Shown here piece after piece: positions 1 through 5,157 of a stretch of DNA of 5,206 bases. Under the pieces are notes generated by a model. It was given only the letters and a program-made list of their open reading frames with translations, made no database searches and was not told the DNA's origin. Numbering within the stretch: the stretch's first letter is position 1; the number at the start of each line of letters is the position of its first letter. A program made the translations under genes and the position numbers. Source of the DNA: JAAAOH01 sp046540795 (GTDB lineage Bacteria; Spirochaetota; Spirochaetia; DSM-27196; PWMO01); contig JBKHEN010000163.1 of the NCBI GenBank assembly GCA_046540795.1, positions 1 through 5,206 on the forward strand, given 5' to 3'.

Positions 1-66
1 TCAACGGCCTCGGCGGTAGCAGGTTTACCGATGGCGGGCTCAGCCGATGCCTCCTCCAAGCCTCTG

Positions 67-95
67 TTGACAGCAGGAGTTTCCTCGACTACAAT
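67..95 (+). promoter_or_regulatory. Sigma-70-type promoter upstream of the pckA-like frame
   Basis: A perfect -35 hexamer TTGACA (67-72) is followed after exactly 17 nt by TACAAT (90-95), which matches the -10 consensus at five of six positions. The predicted transcription start is near 102, giving a leader of about 28 nt to the ATG at 131. The spacer holds a small inverted repeat, AGGA-gtt-TCCT (75-85). An imperfect one, TTGCAT-g-ATGTAA (103-115), sits over the predicted start; either could be an operator, but both are short. The AT-rich stretch from 85 to 135 stands out from its GC-rich surroundings, as expected of a promoter. It probably drives the pckA-like frame and the two enzyme genes behind it. 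Confidence 0.65.
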
Positions 96-130
96 TTTAG
101 TGTTGCATGATGTAAACAGAGGTTCAGATA

Positions 131-1030
131 ATGATACACCGAGCGGACGGGGTTGCCTGCAGCGGGAGGTGGGAGATCGAGGGGACCATCGATTGGGATT
201 CGCCCTATGCCGTCGGCATCTCTCCCGATACCTTCGATATGCTTCTCGCCGACACCCTGTACGCCCTGGAGCTGAAGAACCGCCTCTACGTGCTCGATCG
301 CAGTAACGGAGCCTATCCTGCCTACGCCTTGCCTGTTACCGCGATCATGCATAACGCCCTCGCCGGTTTATTCATGGACAATATGTTTCGCTCCGCGCTG
401 CGAAACCCTGCGACGAGCTGTTTCGGAGACTTGCCCTTCTACTTGCTCGTCACACAGTTCGACAAGCTCGATCCGGAGCGATACGCCGGGCGGTGCCGCA
501 CGTTGGAGAATGGAACCACGTCCCGGATGGCGGTGGCGCTGGTTTTCCATCGGCGCATCGGGATTGTGTTCGGTTACTCCTACATGGCTACGATAAAGAA
601 GCTCCTGTTCACGGCGATGATGATAAGCTACACCTCGAAGCTTGCCGGCACCGAAACCGGGGTGGCTGAGCCGCAAGCGGTGTTCTCGCGCTTTTTCGGC
701 GCACTGTTTATGCTAGGGACTCCCGCAGACTGTACACGCCTGCTCGAACGTCGTCTCGAGGGTCACGGGACCCGGCTGTTCCTGATCAACACCGGATGGA
801 GCGGGGGGCCCTGTGGGACCAACCATCGCATCGATATCGAGTTGACCCGGGCGATGGTGCGAGCGGCCGTCTCCGGAGAGCTCGAGGAAGCGGCGTACCA
901 CACCGATCCGATCTTCGGCATGCAGGTACCCGCTTCATGTCCTGAGTTTCCCTCTGATATCCTGTTCCCCGCGAGCACGTGGGCGGACCGCGCGGCGTAT
1001 GAGCGCGGCGCGGCGAAGCTCGCCGGGTAG
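131..1030 (+). pseudogene. pckA: Remnant of ATP-type phosphoenolpyruvate carboxykinase lacking the nucleotide-binding core
   Basis: This open frame of 299 codons aligns by eye with ATP-dependent PEP carboxykinase (normally about 520-540 residues), which converts oxaloacetate and ATP to PEP. Residues 15-86 follow the N-terminal domain. Residues 131-163 match the block around Y-x-G-E-x-K-K, here Y151-M-A-T-I-K156-K157. Residues 166-299 match the C-terminal block (SYTSKLAGTE, then INTGWSGGP at 219-227, with R233 kept). The TGRSPKD oxaloacetate loop is missing, and roughly 160 residues are absent at the join near residues 163-166. That gap removes the P-loop GLSGTGKT, the metal-binding His and Asp and the substrate Arg. 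The conserved Arg pair of the YRLxVR segment is also changed (YALPVT, 65-70). The family tail continues in frame after the TAG, so the stop looks premature. The AGAGG at 118-122 suits the ATG at 131. It cannot be a working carboxykinase; a non-catalytic role is possible but unsupported. Confidence 0.78.
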
Positions 1031-1129
1031 TTTCGCCGTCGGTTTGAGTCGGAGTTTGCGGCAGAAGTGCCCGAACGAATCGCAGCAGCGTGCCCGGCCG
1101 CCCCGACCGACGCGGCCACGGCAACTTGA
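1031..1129 (+). other. In-frame C-terminal tail of the pckA-like gene beyond its TAG
   Basis: Reading on in the same frame past the TAG at 1028-1030 gives 32 more codons to a TGA at 1127-1129. The segment begins FRRRFESEFAAEVPERI, which fits the usual end of ATP-type PEP carboxykinases, where a KLA-x-LF motif leads into a helix of the kind F-x-x-N-F-x-x-Y-A-x-x-V. The codon before it ends KLAG, so the TAG stands where the family normally has a residue such as Leu. TTG to TAG needs only one base change. This supports a nonsense mutation, not a natural terminus. The start of the next gene's ribosome site lies just downstream. Confidence 0.6.
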
Positions 1130-1143
1130 GCTACGGAGAACGG

Positions 1144-1158
1144 AAAGGGGCGATAGTG
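1144..1158 (+). promoter_or_regulatory. Ribosome binding site that fixes the dehydrogenase GTG start
   Basis: AAAGGGG at 1144-1150 lies 5 nt before the GTG at 1156-1158. Translation from this GTG begins MHEIVALDAYG, the usual beta-strand opening of the family. The upstream in-frame GTG at 1090 would add 22 residues with no similarity to the family and overlaps the remnant tail of the pckA-like gene, so it is not preferred. Confidence 0.7.
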
Positions 1159-2115
1159 CACGAGATCGTTGCCCTCGATGCGTACGGGGTGAATCCGGGA
1201 GACCTCAGTTGGGAGCCGTTCGAGCGACTCGGGAGCTTAGCTGTGTACGAGCACACGCCGCGGTCCCTTATCGCCGAGCGGGCCGACAGCGCCGAGTTCC
1301 TGCTGGTCGATCTATTGTGGCTCGGAGAGGAGGAGCTCGACGAGCTGCCCAATCTACGTTATATCGGGCTCTTCGCCACCGGTCACGACCAGATAGACAT
1401 TGAGGCTGCCCGTCGGCGGGGAATTGCGGTGACAAACGTGCCGGCGTACTCTACCCCCTCGGTTGCGCAGATGACCTTCGCGCTACTTCTGAGCATGACG
1501 AATCGTATATGCGACTATGCGGATTACGTCGCCCAGGGATTATGGGTGCAGGGGCGGGAGTTCCGCTACCTGGATGGGCCGCTGGTCGAGCTTTCCGGTA
1601 AGACGATGGGGATCCTCGGGTTCGGCCCCATCGGCGAGGCGGTGGCACGGCTTGCCGCGTGTTTCGGTATGCACCTGCTCGTGTGGAATCGTCGACATAG
1701 CGAGGTGGAGGGGCTCGAGATCGAGTGGTGTGCGCTGGAGGAGGTCTTCGAGCGCGCCGATGTTCTTTCATTGCATCTGCCGCTTACGGAGGAAACGGCG
1801 GGGTTGGTGAACGAGCGCACCCTCTCGCTCATGAAGCCGGAGGCGATCCTGGTGAACACCGCCCGCGGGGGCCTCGTCGTCGATCAGGATCTTGCTCGGG
1901 CGTTGCAGGACGGACGCATTGCCGGTGCCGCCTTGGACGTGCTAGGGCCGCCGGAGCCCCCGAATGCGGACAATCCGTTGCTCAAAGCACCGAACTGCGC
2001 CATCACGCCCCACGTGGCGTGGGCAACCCGTGCGGCACGCCGGCGGTGTCTGCAGACGGCGGCGGCTAATCTGGAAGCGTTCATCGCAGGCCGATGTGAG
2101 AACCGCATCGTCTGA
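1156..2115 (+). CDS. D-2-hydroxyacid dehydrogenase (hydroxypyruvate/glyoxylate reductase, HprA-like)
   Basis: A 319-residue member of the NAD(P)-dependent D-isomer 2-hydroxyacid dehydrogenases, of normal length. Such cytosolic dimers reduce 2-ketoacids such as hydroxypyruvate or glyoxylate to D-glycerate or glycolate, or run in reverse. Substrate-domain segments lie at about 1-100 and 290-319, with the Rossmann domain between. Visible motifs are the dinucleotide loop G155-F-G157-P-I-G160, the catalytic Arg in NTARGG (R237), the Glu in GPPEPP (E267) and the His in TPHVAWAT (H286). All three catalytic residues are present. The end of the second Rossmann strand reads VWNRRHS (N178-R179-R180) instead of having the Asp typical of NAD enzymes, which suggests NADP(H) preference. 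The overall pattern (NPGDLSW near residue 16, ADNPLL near 273, the Trp in HVAWAT) is closest to glycerate dehydrogenase/HprA; the exact substrate is not determined. It lies 62 nt upstream of the racemase-family gene, probably in one operon. Confidence 0.9.
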   Translation: MHEIVALDAYGVNPGDLSWEPFERLGSLAVYEHTPRSLIAERADSAEFLLVDLLWLGEEELDELPNLRYIGLFATGHDQIDIEAARRRGIAVTNVPAYSTPSVAQMTFALLLSMTNRICDYADYVAQGLWVQGREFRYLDGPLVELSGKTMGILGFGPIGEAVARLAACFGMHLLVWNRRHSEVEGLEIEWCALEEVFERADVLSLHLPLTEETAGLVNERTLSLMKPEAILVNTARGGLVVDQDLARALQDGRIAGAALDVLGPPEPPNADNPLLKAPNCAITPHVAWATRAARRRCLQTAAANLEAFIAGRCENRIV

Positions 2116-2164
2116 GCCGGGCCGGTGTGAGGCGCATCGAGGCAAAGCAAGGCGAAACGAGCAG

Positions 2165-2180
2165 AAGGGAGTGCGACATG
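2165..2180 (+). promoter_or_regulatory. Ribosome binding site that fixes the racemase-family start
   Basis: AAGGGAG at 2165-2171 is followed after 6 nt by the ATG at 2178-2180. The frame is open back to a GTG at 2127, but that start has no Shine-Dalgarno. Its extra 17 residues are charged and unlike this family, whose proteins begin a few residues before the GEAIGI strand. Confidence 0.7.
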
Positions 2181-2906
2181 CGATACGCGGTACGTGGAAA
2201 ACAGGTCAGCTACGGTGAAGCGATCGGCATTATGGTCATCGAGAACTTCGTGCCCTTCGTTCCCGGCGACACGGCGAACGCCACGAGTTACGATTTTCCG
2301 GTACGCTTCCAGCGCTTGCCGGGCTCGACGCCGAAACGGCTGTTTGCACACGACGAAAGTCTCGTCGAAAACGTGCTCAACACCGCCAGGGAGCTTGTTG
2401 CCGAGGGAGTGCGCGGGATTACCGGAGATTGCGGGTTCCTTGCCCTTCATCAGGCACAGGTCGCCGCCGAGGTGAGCGTGCCGGTCTTTCTTTCCAGTTT
2501 GCTCCAGCTGGACTTCATCGACCGTATTACGGCTCCCGAGGCGAAGACCGGTATCATCACGGCAAACGCGGGCTCTCTCGATCGCACGCTCCTTGCGGGT
2601 GTAACCGCGGTGCCGGAGCGGCGTCTGCGCATCGTCGGGCTCGAGAACAAGCCGGAGTTCGCCTCGGCGGTGATCGAGGAGAAGGGTACGATCGATACGG
2701 AACTGGTCGAAGCCGAAGTGCTCTCTGCGGCGAGGGAGCTCACCGCGGACCCGGCGGTCCGGGCGATCCTCCTCGAGTGCAGCCTGCTGCCACCCTACGC
2801 GGCCGCGGTCCACGAGGCGACGGGGCTTCCCGTATTCGACTACAACACCATGATCTCCTACGTAGCACGCTCGCTGCTCCCGCCGCGGTTCAACGGGTTC
2901 ATGTAG
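2178..2906 (+). CDS. Aspartate/glutamate racemase superfamily protein (two-cysteine racemase/isomerase type)
   Basis: A 242-residue protein of the Asp/Glu/hydantoin racemase superfamily, cytosolic with no signal or membrane segment. The opening strand GEAIGIMVIENF (13-24) leads into PGDTANATSYDFPVRF (29-44), a form seen in racemase-family proteins annotated only as Asp/Glu racemases. The only two cysteines are where the paired catalytic cysteines of the superfamily belong: C85 in ITGDCGFLAL and C201 in LLECSLLPPYA. Both halves of a two-base mechanism are therefore present, as in racemases and in relatives such as maleate isomerase; one-cysteine decarboxylases are less likely. The C-terminal ATGLPVFDYNTMISYV (214-229) is typical. 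It is probably translated from the same mRNA as the dehydrogenase upstream, so its product or substrate may be a 2-hydroxy or amino acid handled by that enzyme. The true substrate (aspartate, glutamate, hydantoin or another acid) cannot be told from sequence. Confidence 0.85.
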   Translation: MRYAVRGKQVSYGEAIGIMVIENFVPFVPGDTANATSYDFPVRFQRLPGSTPKRLFAHDESLVENVLNTARELVAEGVRGITGDCGFLALHQAQVAAEVSVPVFLSSLLQLDFIDRITAPEAKTGIITANAGSLDRTLLAGVTAVPERRLRIVGLENKPEFASAVIEEKGTIDTELVEAEVLSAARELTADPAVRAILLECSLLPPYAAAVHEATGLPVFDYNTMISYVARSLLPPRFNGFM

Positions 2907-2932
2907 CGGGCGCACGTATGCACCGGCGCCTG

Positions 2933-3011
2933 CAGGCCGCCCCCAGGCCGGCGCCGGCTCGTTGCATCCAGGCCGCCGCCCCCAGTCCGTCTCCAGGCCG
3001 CCGCCCCCCCC
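2933..3011. repeat. Degenerate C-rich tandem repeat, 25-bp period, in the convergent intergenic region
   Basis: The motif CAGGCC occurs at 2933, 2944, 2969 and 2994. The last three copies are spaced exactly 25 bp apart, and two of them continue identically as CAGGCCGCCGCCCCC. A perfect 12-bp palindrome GCCGGCGCCGGC lies at 2947-2958. CCGGCGCC (2923-2930) can also pair with GGCGCCGG (2950-2957). The region separates two converging genes, so a role in ending transcription from both sides is plausible. There is no T-tract on either strand, so it is not a classical intrinsic terminator. Confidence 0.5.
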
Positions 3012-3050
3012 GCCGGCTCGCCCTATCCCTCACTCCCTATTTCGTGAACA
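3000..3050 (+). terminator. Possible Rho-dependent termination (rut-like) region for the operon
   Basis: On the plus strand the stretch from about 3000 to 3045 is strongly C-rich and G-poor (for example CCCTATCCCTCACTCCCTAT). It lies roughly 100 nt after the racemase stop. Such C-over-G tracts are typical of Rho loading sites. No hairpin followed by a T-run is present here. This is an inference from base composition only, and part of the stretch overlaps the 3' end of the opposing gene. Confidence 0.25.
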
Positions 3051-4227
3051 GCTTCTGAGGGTAGTCGATGAGTTTCTTGCAACCGCTCTCGGTGACCAAA
3101 AAGGGCTCACTACACTCGAAACCATAGGTGTCCAGCCATATCCCCGGCATGAAGTGGATCGTCATCCCCGGCACGAGCTCGGTGTTGTCCGTCGGGCGTA
3201 GGCTTACGGTGTGCTCACCCCAGTCGGGAACGTAGCTCAGTCCAAAGGAGTAGCCGACCCGAGAGGGCTTCTCCACACCGCTTCCGGCGATGGATTCGCG
3301 CCATTTTGCCTCGACCTCTTCTGCGGTTACGCCGGGGGCGATGAACTCCAGGGTGGTGTTCAGGCCGCGAACCACCGTGTCGGCCACCGTGCGAAGGTCC
3401 TCCGGCGGGGTGCCGAGATACGCGGTGCGCGAGAGCGGCACATGATAGCGATAGCGGGAGCCGGCAAGCTCAATGAGTACGACATCTCCCTCCTGGTATC
3501 TGCGGTCGGGGTCGAAGGTCAGATGCGCGGTGGAGGTGCGTTCCGCGCTCGGGATAATGGGGAAGATGGCCGTGGAGTCGCCGCCGAAGCGCTCGGTCCC
3601 GTGGATCTGTGCCCAGGCCACGGCAGCGGCGGCGTCCTTCTCCCACGCTCCCACGGCGATGTGCTCGAGGGCGGTATCCATGGCATTGGTACAGATCTCG
3701 GCGGCCTCGCGCATATAGGCGATCTCCGCGTCGGATTTCACTGTTTTCACCCAATTCACCAGGGCATGCGCGTCGAGGATCGTCGCTTCGGGAAGCTCCT
3801 GCTGCAGGGTGAGAAGCATCCGAGCGGAAAACCAGTAGTTGTCCATCTCCACGCCCAACCGGCGCTCGGCAAGTCCCCGTTCGGCAAGGAGGCGGGCCAC
3901 GAACACCATCGTGTGGGTGTAGCGGGACTGAACGTATTCATCGGGATAGCCGACGATGTTTGCCTCCGTGAGCCACGTGGTAAGCCGTGCCCCGTTGGAA
4001 TCCTGCTCGCGCCCGAACCAGATCGGCTCAGCCTGATCGAGGGCAACCACGAGACCCTGGTGCACGTAGAAGCTCCAGCCGTCGTAGCCGGTGAGGTAGT
4101 TCATGTTGGCGGGGTCGACCACGATCAGCACCTCGATGCCGTGATGGTCCATGCGTTCCTTTACGCGTCGCAGCCTTCTCTCATACTCTGCGCGATCAAA
4201 AGCGAGCTTTGCCTGTACTGATGCCAT
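3037..4227 (-). CDS. M24-family (Xaa-Pro peptidase-like) hydrolase of the ectoine hydrolase DoeA/EutD type
   Basis: A 396-residue pita-bread-fold protein, normal for the creatinase/prolidase (M24) group. Residues 10-155 form the N-terminal domain with the signature NMNYLTGYDGWSFYVHQG (41-58) and VEMDNYWFSA (126-135). Residues 165-396 are the catalytic domain, including SYVPDWGEHTVSLRP (331-345) and HFMPGIW (358-364). These motifs and the KLFTK end are those of ectoine hydrolases, which open the ectoine ring to N-acetyl-diaminobutyrate. The usual five metal ligands are mostly lost: Asp to E253, Asp to P264, His to Y326, Glu to M360, with only E374 kept. It therefore should act without the paired metals, like creatinase; H235 is a candidate catalytic His. 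Neither a DoeB-type deacetylase nor other ectoine genes are visible, so another cyclic amide or amidine is possible. It converges on the racemase gene and diverges from the IclR gene. Confidence 0.82.
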   Translation of the reverse strand: MASVQAKLAFDRAEYERRLRRVKERMDHHGIEVLIVVDPANMNYLTGYDGWSFYVHQGLVVALDQAEPIWFGREQDSNGARLTTWLTEANIVGYPDEYVQSRYTHTMVFVARLLAERGLAERRLGVEMDNYWFSARMLLTLQQELPEATILDAHALVNWVKTVKSDAEIAYMREAAEICTNAMDTALEHIAVGAWEKDAAAAVAWAQIHGTERFGGDSTAIFPIIPSAERTSTAHLTFDPDRRYQEGDVVLIELAGSRYRYHVPLSRTAYLGTPPEDLRTVADTVVRGLNTTLEFIAPGVTAEEVEAKWRESIAGSGVEKPSRVGYSFGLSYVPDWGEHTVSLRPTDNTELVPGMTIHFMPGIWLDTYGFECSEPFLVTESGCKKLIDYPQKLFTK

Positions 4228-4235
4228 AGCCGGGC

Positions 4236-4264
4236 ATTATAGGCGGCCCATACGCGCCCGACAA
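4236..4264 (-). promoter_or_regulatory. Sigma-70 promoter of the M24 gene, nearly leaderless
   Basis: Read on the minus strand, TTGTCG (4264-4259, four of six -35 matches) is followed after 17 nt by a perfect TATAAT (4241-4236). A start 6-7 nt downstream falls at about 4229-4230, only 2-3 nt before the ATG at 4227. No Shine-Dalgarno sequence precedes that ATG, which agrees with a leaderless or almost leaderless message. A palindrome GCGGCCGC (4265-4272) abuts the -35 box and could be part of an operator. Confidence 0.6.
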
Positions 4265-4300
4265 GCGGCCGCAATTTCCCTGCCCAGACCCATGAACACA

Positions 4301-4329
4301 GGCGAGTACATTGACACCCAATAGTCGCC
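4301..4329. promoter_or_regulatory. Inverted repeat bracketing the iclR-type -35 box, candidate operator
   Basis: GGCGAGTA (4301-4308) and TAGTCGCC (4322-4329) form an inverted repeat matching at seven of eight positions with a 13-nt spacer. The spacer contains the -35 hexamer of the regulator's own promoter. IclR-family proteins bind inverted repeats as dimers or pairs of dimers and often repress themselves, so this is a reasonable autoregulatory site. It rests on one copy in one sequence. Confidence 0.35.
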
Positions 4330-4340
4330 AAGGCTACGCT
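4311..4340 (+). promoter_or_regulatory. Promoter of the IclR-family regulator gene
   Basis: A perfect -35 TTGACA (4311-4316) is followed after 18 nt by TACGCT (4335-4340), a weaker -10 with three of six matches including the key T1, A2 and T6. The predicted start near 4347 leaves a short leader with AAGGG at 4351-4355, four nt before the ATG at 4360. A strong -35 with a poor -10 suits a low-level regulator gene. It points away from the M24 promoter; the two lie within a 132-nt intergenic space. Confidence 0.5.
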
Positions 4341-4359
4341 ACCCGCAGATAAGGGTGCC

Positions 4360-5136
4360 ATGGCTGAAACGTCTGCTTCTTCCTATCCGGTGGCCGGAAC
4401 GGTGGTGACCGCGGCTTCTATTCTCGAGACGATTGGGCGACACGATCGTGTCCTTCCTCAGGACCTCGCACGGCAGCTCGACCTCAACCGCTCCACGGTG
4501 CATCGGATGCTCCATACTCTGCAGCTCCTCGGTTACGTGGCCCGTCATCCCGACGGATACTACCGGTTGACTTTTCGCCTCTTCGAGATCGGTAACTCGG
4601 TGCTTCACACCTACAATCTCGTGGACACCGCCCGGCGCAGCCTGCTGCAACTGTCCCACGACACCGGCTTCACCGTGAATCACGCCGTGCTCTATGAGGA
4701 CGAAACGCTGTATATCGACAAGGCGACGCCGCCGTCCTACCTGCAGCTCGATCGTTCAATCGGGGAGTCGGAGCCGCTGCATTGCACTTCCCTCGGAAAG
4801 ACGCTCATGGCCCACCAGCCGGCGCGGGAGCGCGAACGACTCCTGCGCTCGATAGAGCTTCCGGCGTTCACTCCCTATACCATCACCGATCGTGAGGAGC
4901 TGGCACGGGAGCTCGAGCGGGTGCGGGATCTCGGGTATGCGGTGGACGATCAGGAGCTTGCCCTCGAGCTCCGGTGCGTTGCGGCCCCGGTCCTTCGCCC
5001 GGACGGCTCCCTCGTCTCCGCGGTGAGTGTTTCCGCGCCCACCGATAAGCTTCCCATTGAGCGCGTAGGCGACCTGCTGCCGCAATTGTTCGATGCGGTC
5101 GCTACCATTGCAGCGCACATGGAGGAAAGCGACTGA
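4360..5136 (+). CDS. IclR-family transcriptional regulator
   Basis: A 258-residue cytosolic DNA-binding protein of normal IclR length. The N-terminal winged helix-turn-helix runs from about 13 to 75: TAASILETIG (17-26), then helices around LPQDLARQLDLNRSTVHRML (32-51), the latter containing the recognition helix, and the wing GYVARHPDGYYRLTFRLFEIG (58-78). A linker helix leads to the effector-binding domain (about 90-250). That domain has the family's signatures: RSIGESEPLHCTSLGKTLMA (132-151), YAVDDQELALELRCVAAPV (193-211) and the strand GSLVSAVSVSAP (216-227). Such proteins bind small acids or aromatic/amino-acid metabolites and switch repression or activation of nearby catabolic genes. Its position, divergent from the M24 gene, makes that gene and itself the likely targets; control of the operon on the left is possible. 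The effector is unknown. Confidence 0.93.
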   Translation: MAETSASSYPVAGTVVTAASILETIGRHDRVLPQDLARQLDLNRSTVHRMLHTLQLLGYVARHPDGYYRLTFRLFEIGNSVLHTYNLVDTARRSLLQLSHDTGFTVNHAVLYEDETLYIDKATPPSYLQLDRSIGESEPLHCTSLGKTLMAHQPARERERLLRSIELPAFTPYTITDREELARELERVRDLGYAVDDQELALELRCVAAPVLRPDGSLVSAVSVSAPTDKLPIERVGDLLPQLFDAVATIAAHMEESD

Positions 5137-5157
5137 GGGCTCCTTTAGGAGGCGCCC
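5137..5157 (+). terminator. Weak hairpin just after the iclR-type gene
   Basis: Immediately after the TGA, GGGC (5137-5140) can pair with GCCC (5154-5157) and TCCT (5141-5144) with AGGA (5147-5150), leaving a 3-nt bulge and a very small loop. No T-run follows. A second small palindrome, CTCGC-a-GCGAG (5172-5182), lies behind it. Together they may end the transcript, but the evidence is weak. The remaining bases to the window end show no gene. Confidence 0.25.

Noticed and set aside
1..110. Possible end of an upstream plus-strand gene (third frame, stop TGA at 108-110), or an Ala/Glu-rich minus-strand frame running off the left edge
   Set aside because: Both are open only over about 35-40 codons, show no recognisable family, and overlap a strong promoter. 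The minus-strand frame has no convincing start. Sequence to the left is needed.
31..306. Plus-strand frame of 91 codons overlapping the promoter and start of the pckA-like frame
   Set aside because: It spans the promoter, has no Shine-Dalgarno, and its second half is an out-of-frame reading of the PEPCK-like sequence.
1028..1030. TAG read as pyrrolysine or a reassigned sense codon
   Set aside because: TAG ends the racemase and M24 genes at the expected lengths, and no pyrrolysine genes are seen here.
1090..1155. Upstream GTG start for the dehydrogenase, adding 22 residues
   Set aside because: There is no ribosome site, the extension has no family similarity, and it overlaps the pckA-like tail. 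The GTG at 1156 has a good AAAGGGG at 5 nt.
1884..2915. Long minus-strand open frame of 343 codons opposite the dehydrogenase and racemase genes
   Set aside because: It lies antisense to two genes with complete catalytic motifs, and its translation is rich in Arg/Gly/Ala without any recognisable domain. Long antisense frames are common in GC-rich coding DNA.
3211..4221. Long plus-strand open frame of 336 codons opposite the M24 gene
   Set aside because: The minus-strand translation carries the whole DoeA-type motif set, while the plus-strand one is low-complexity Gly/His/Val with no family features.
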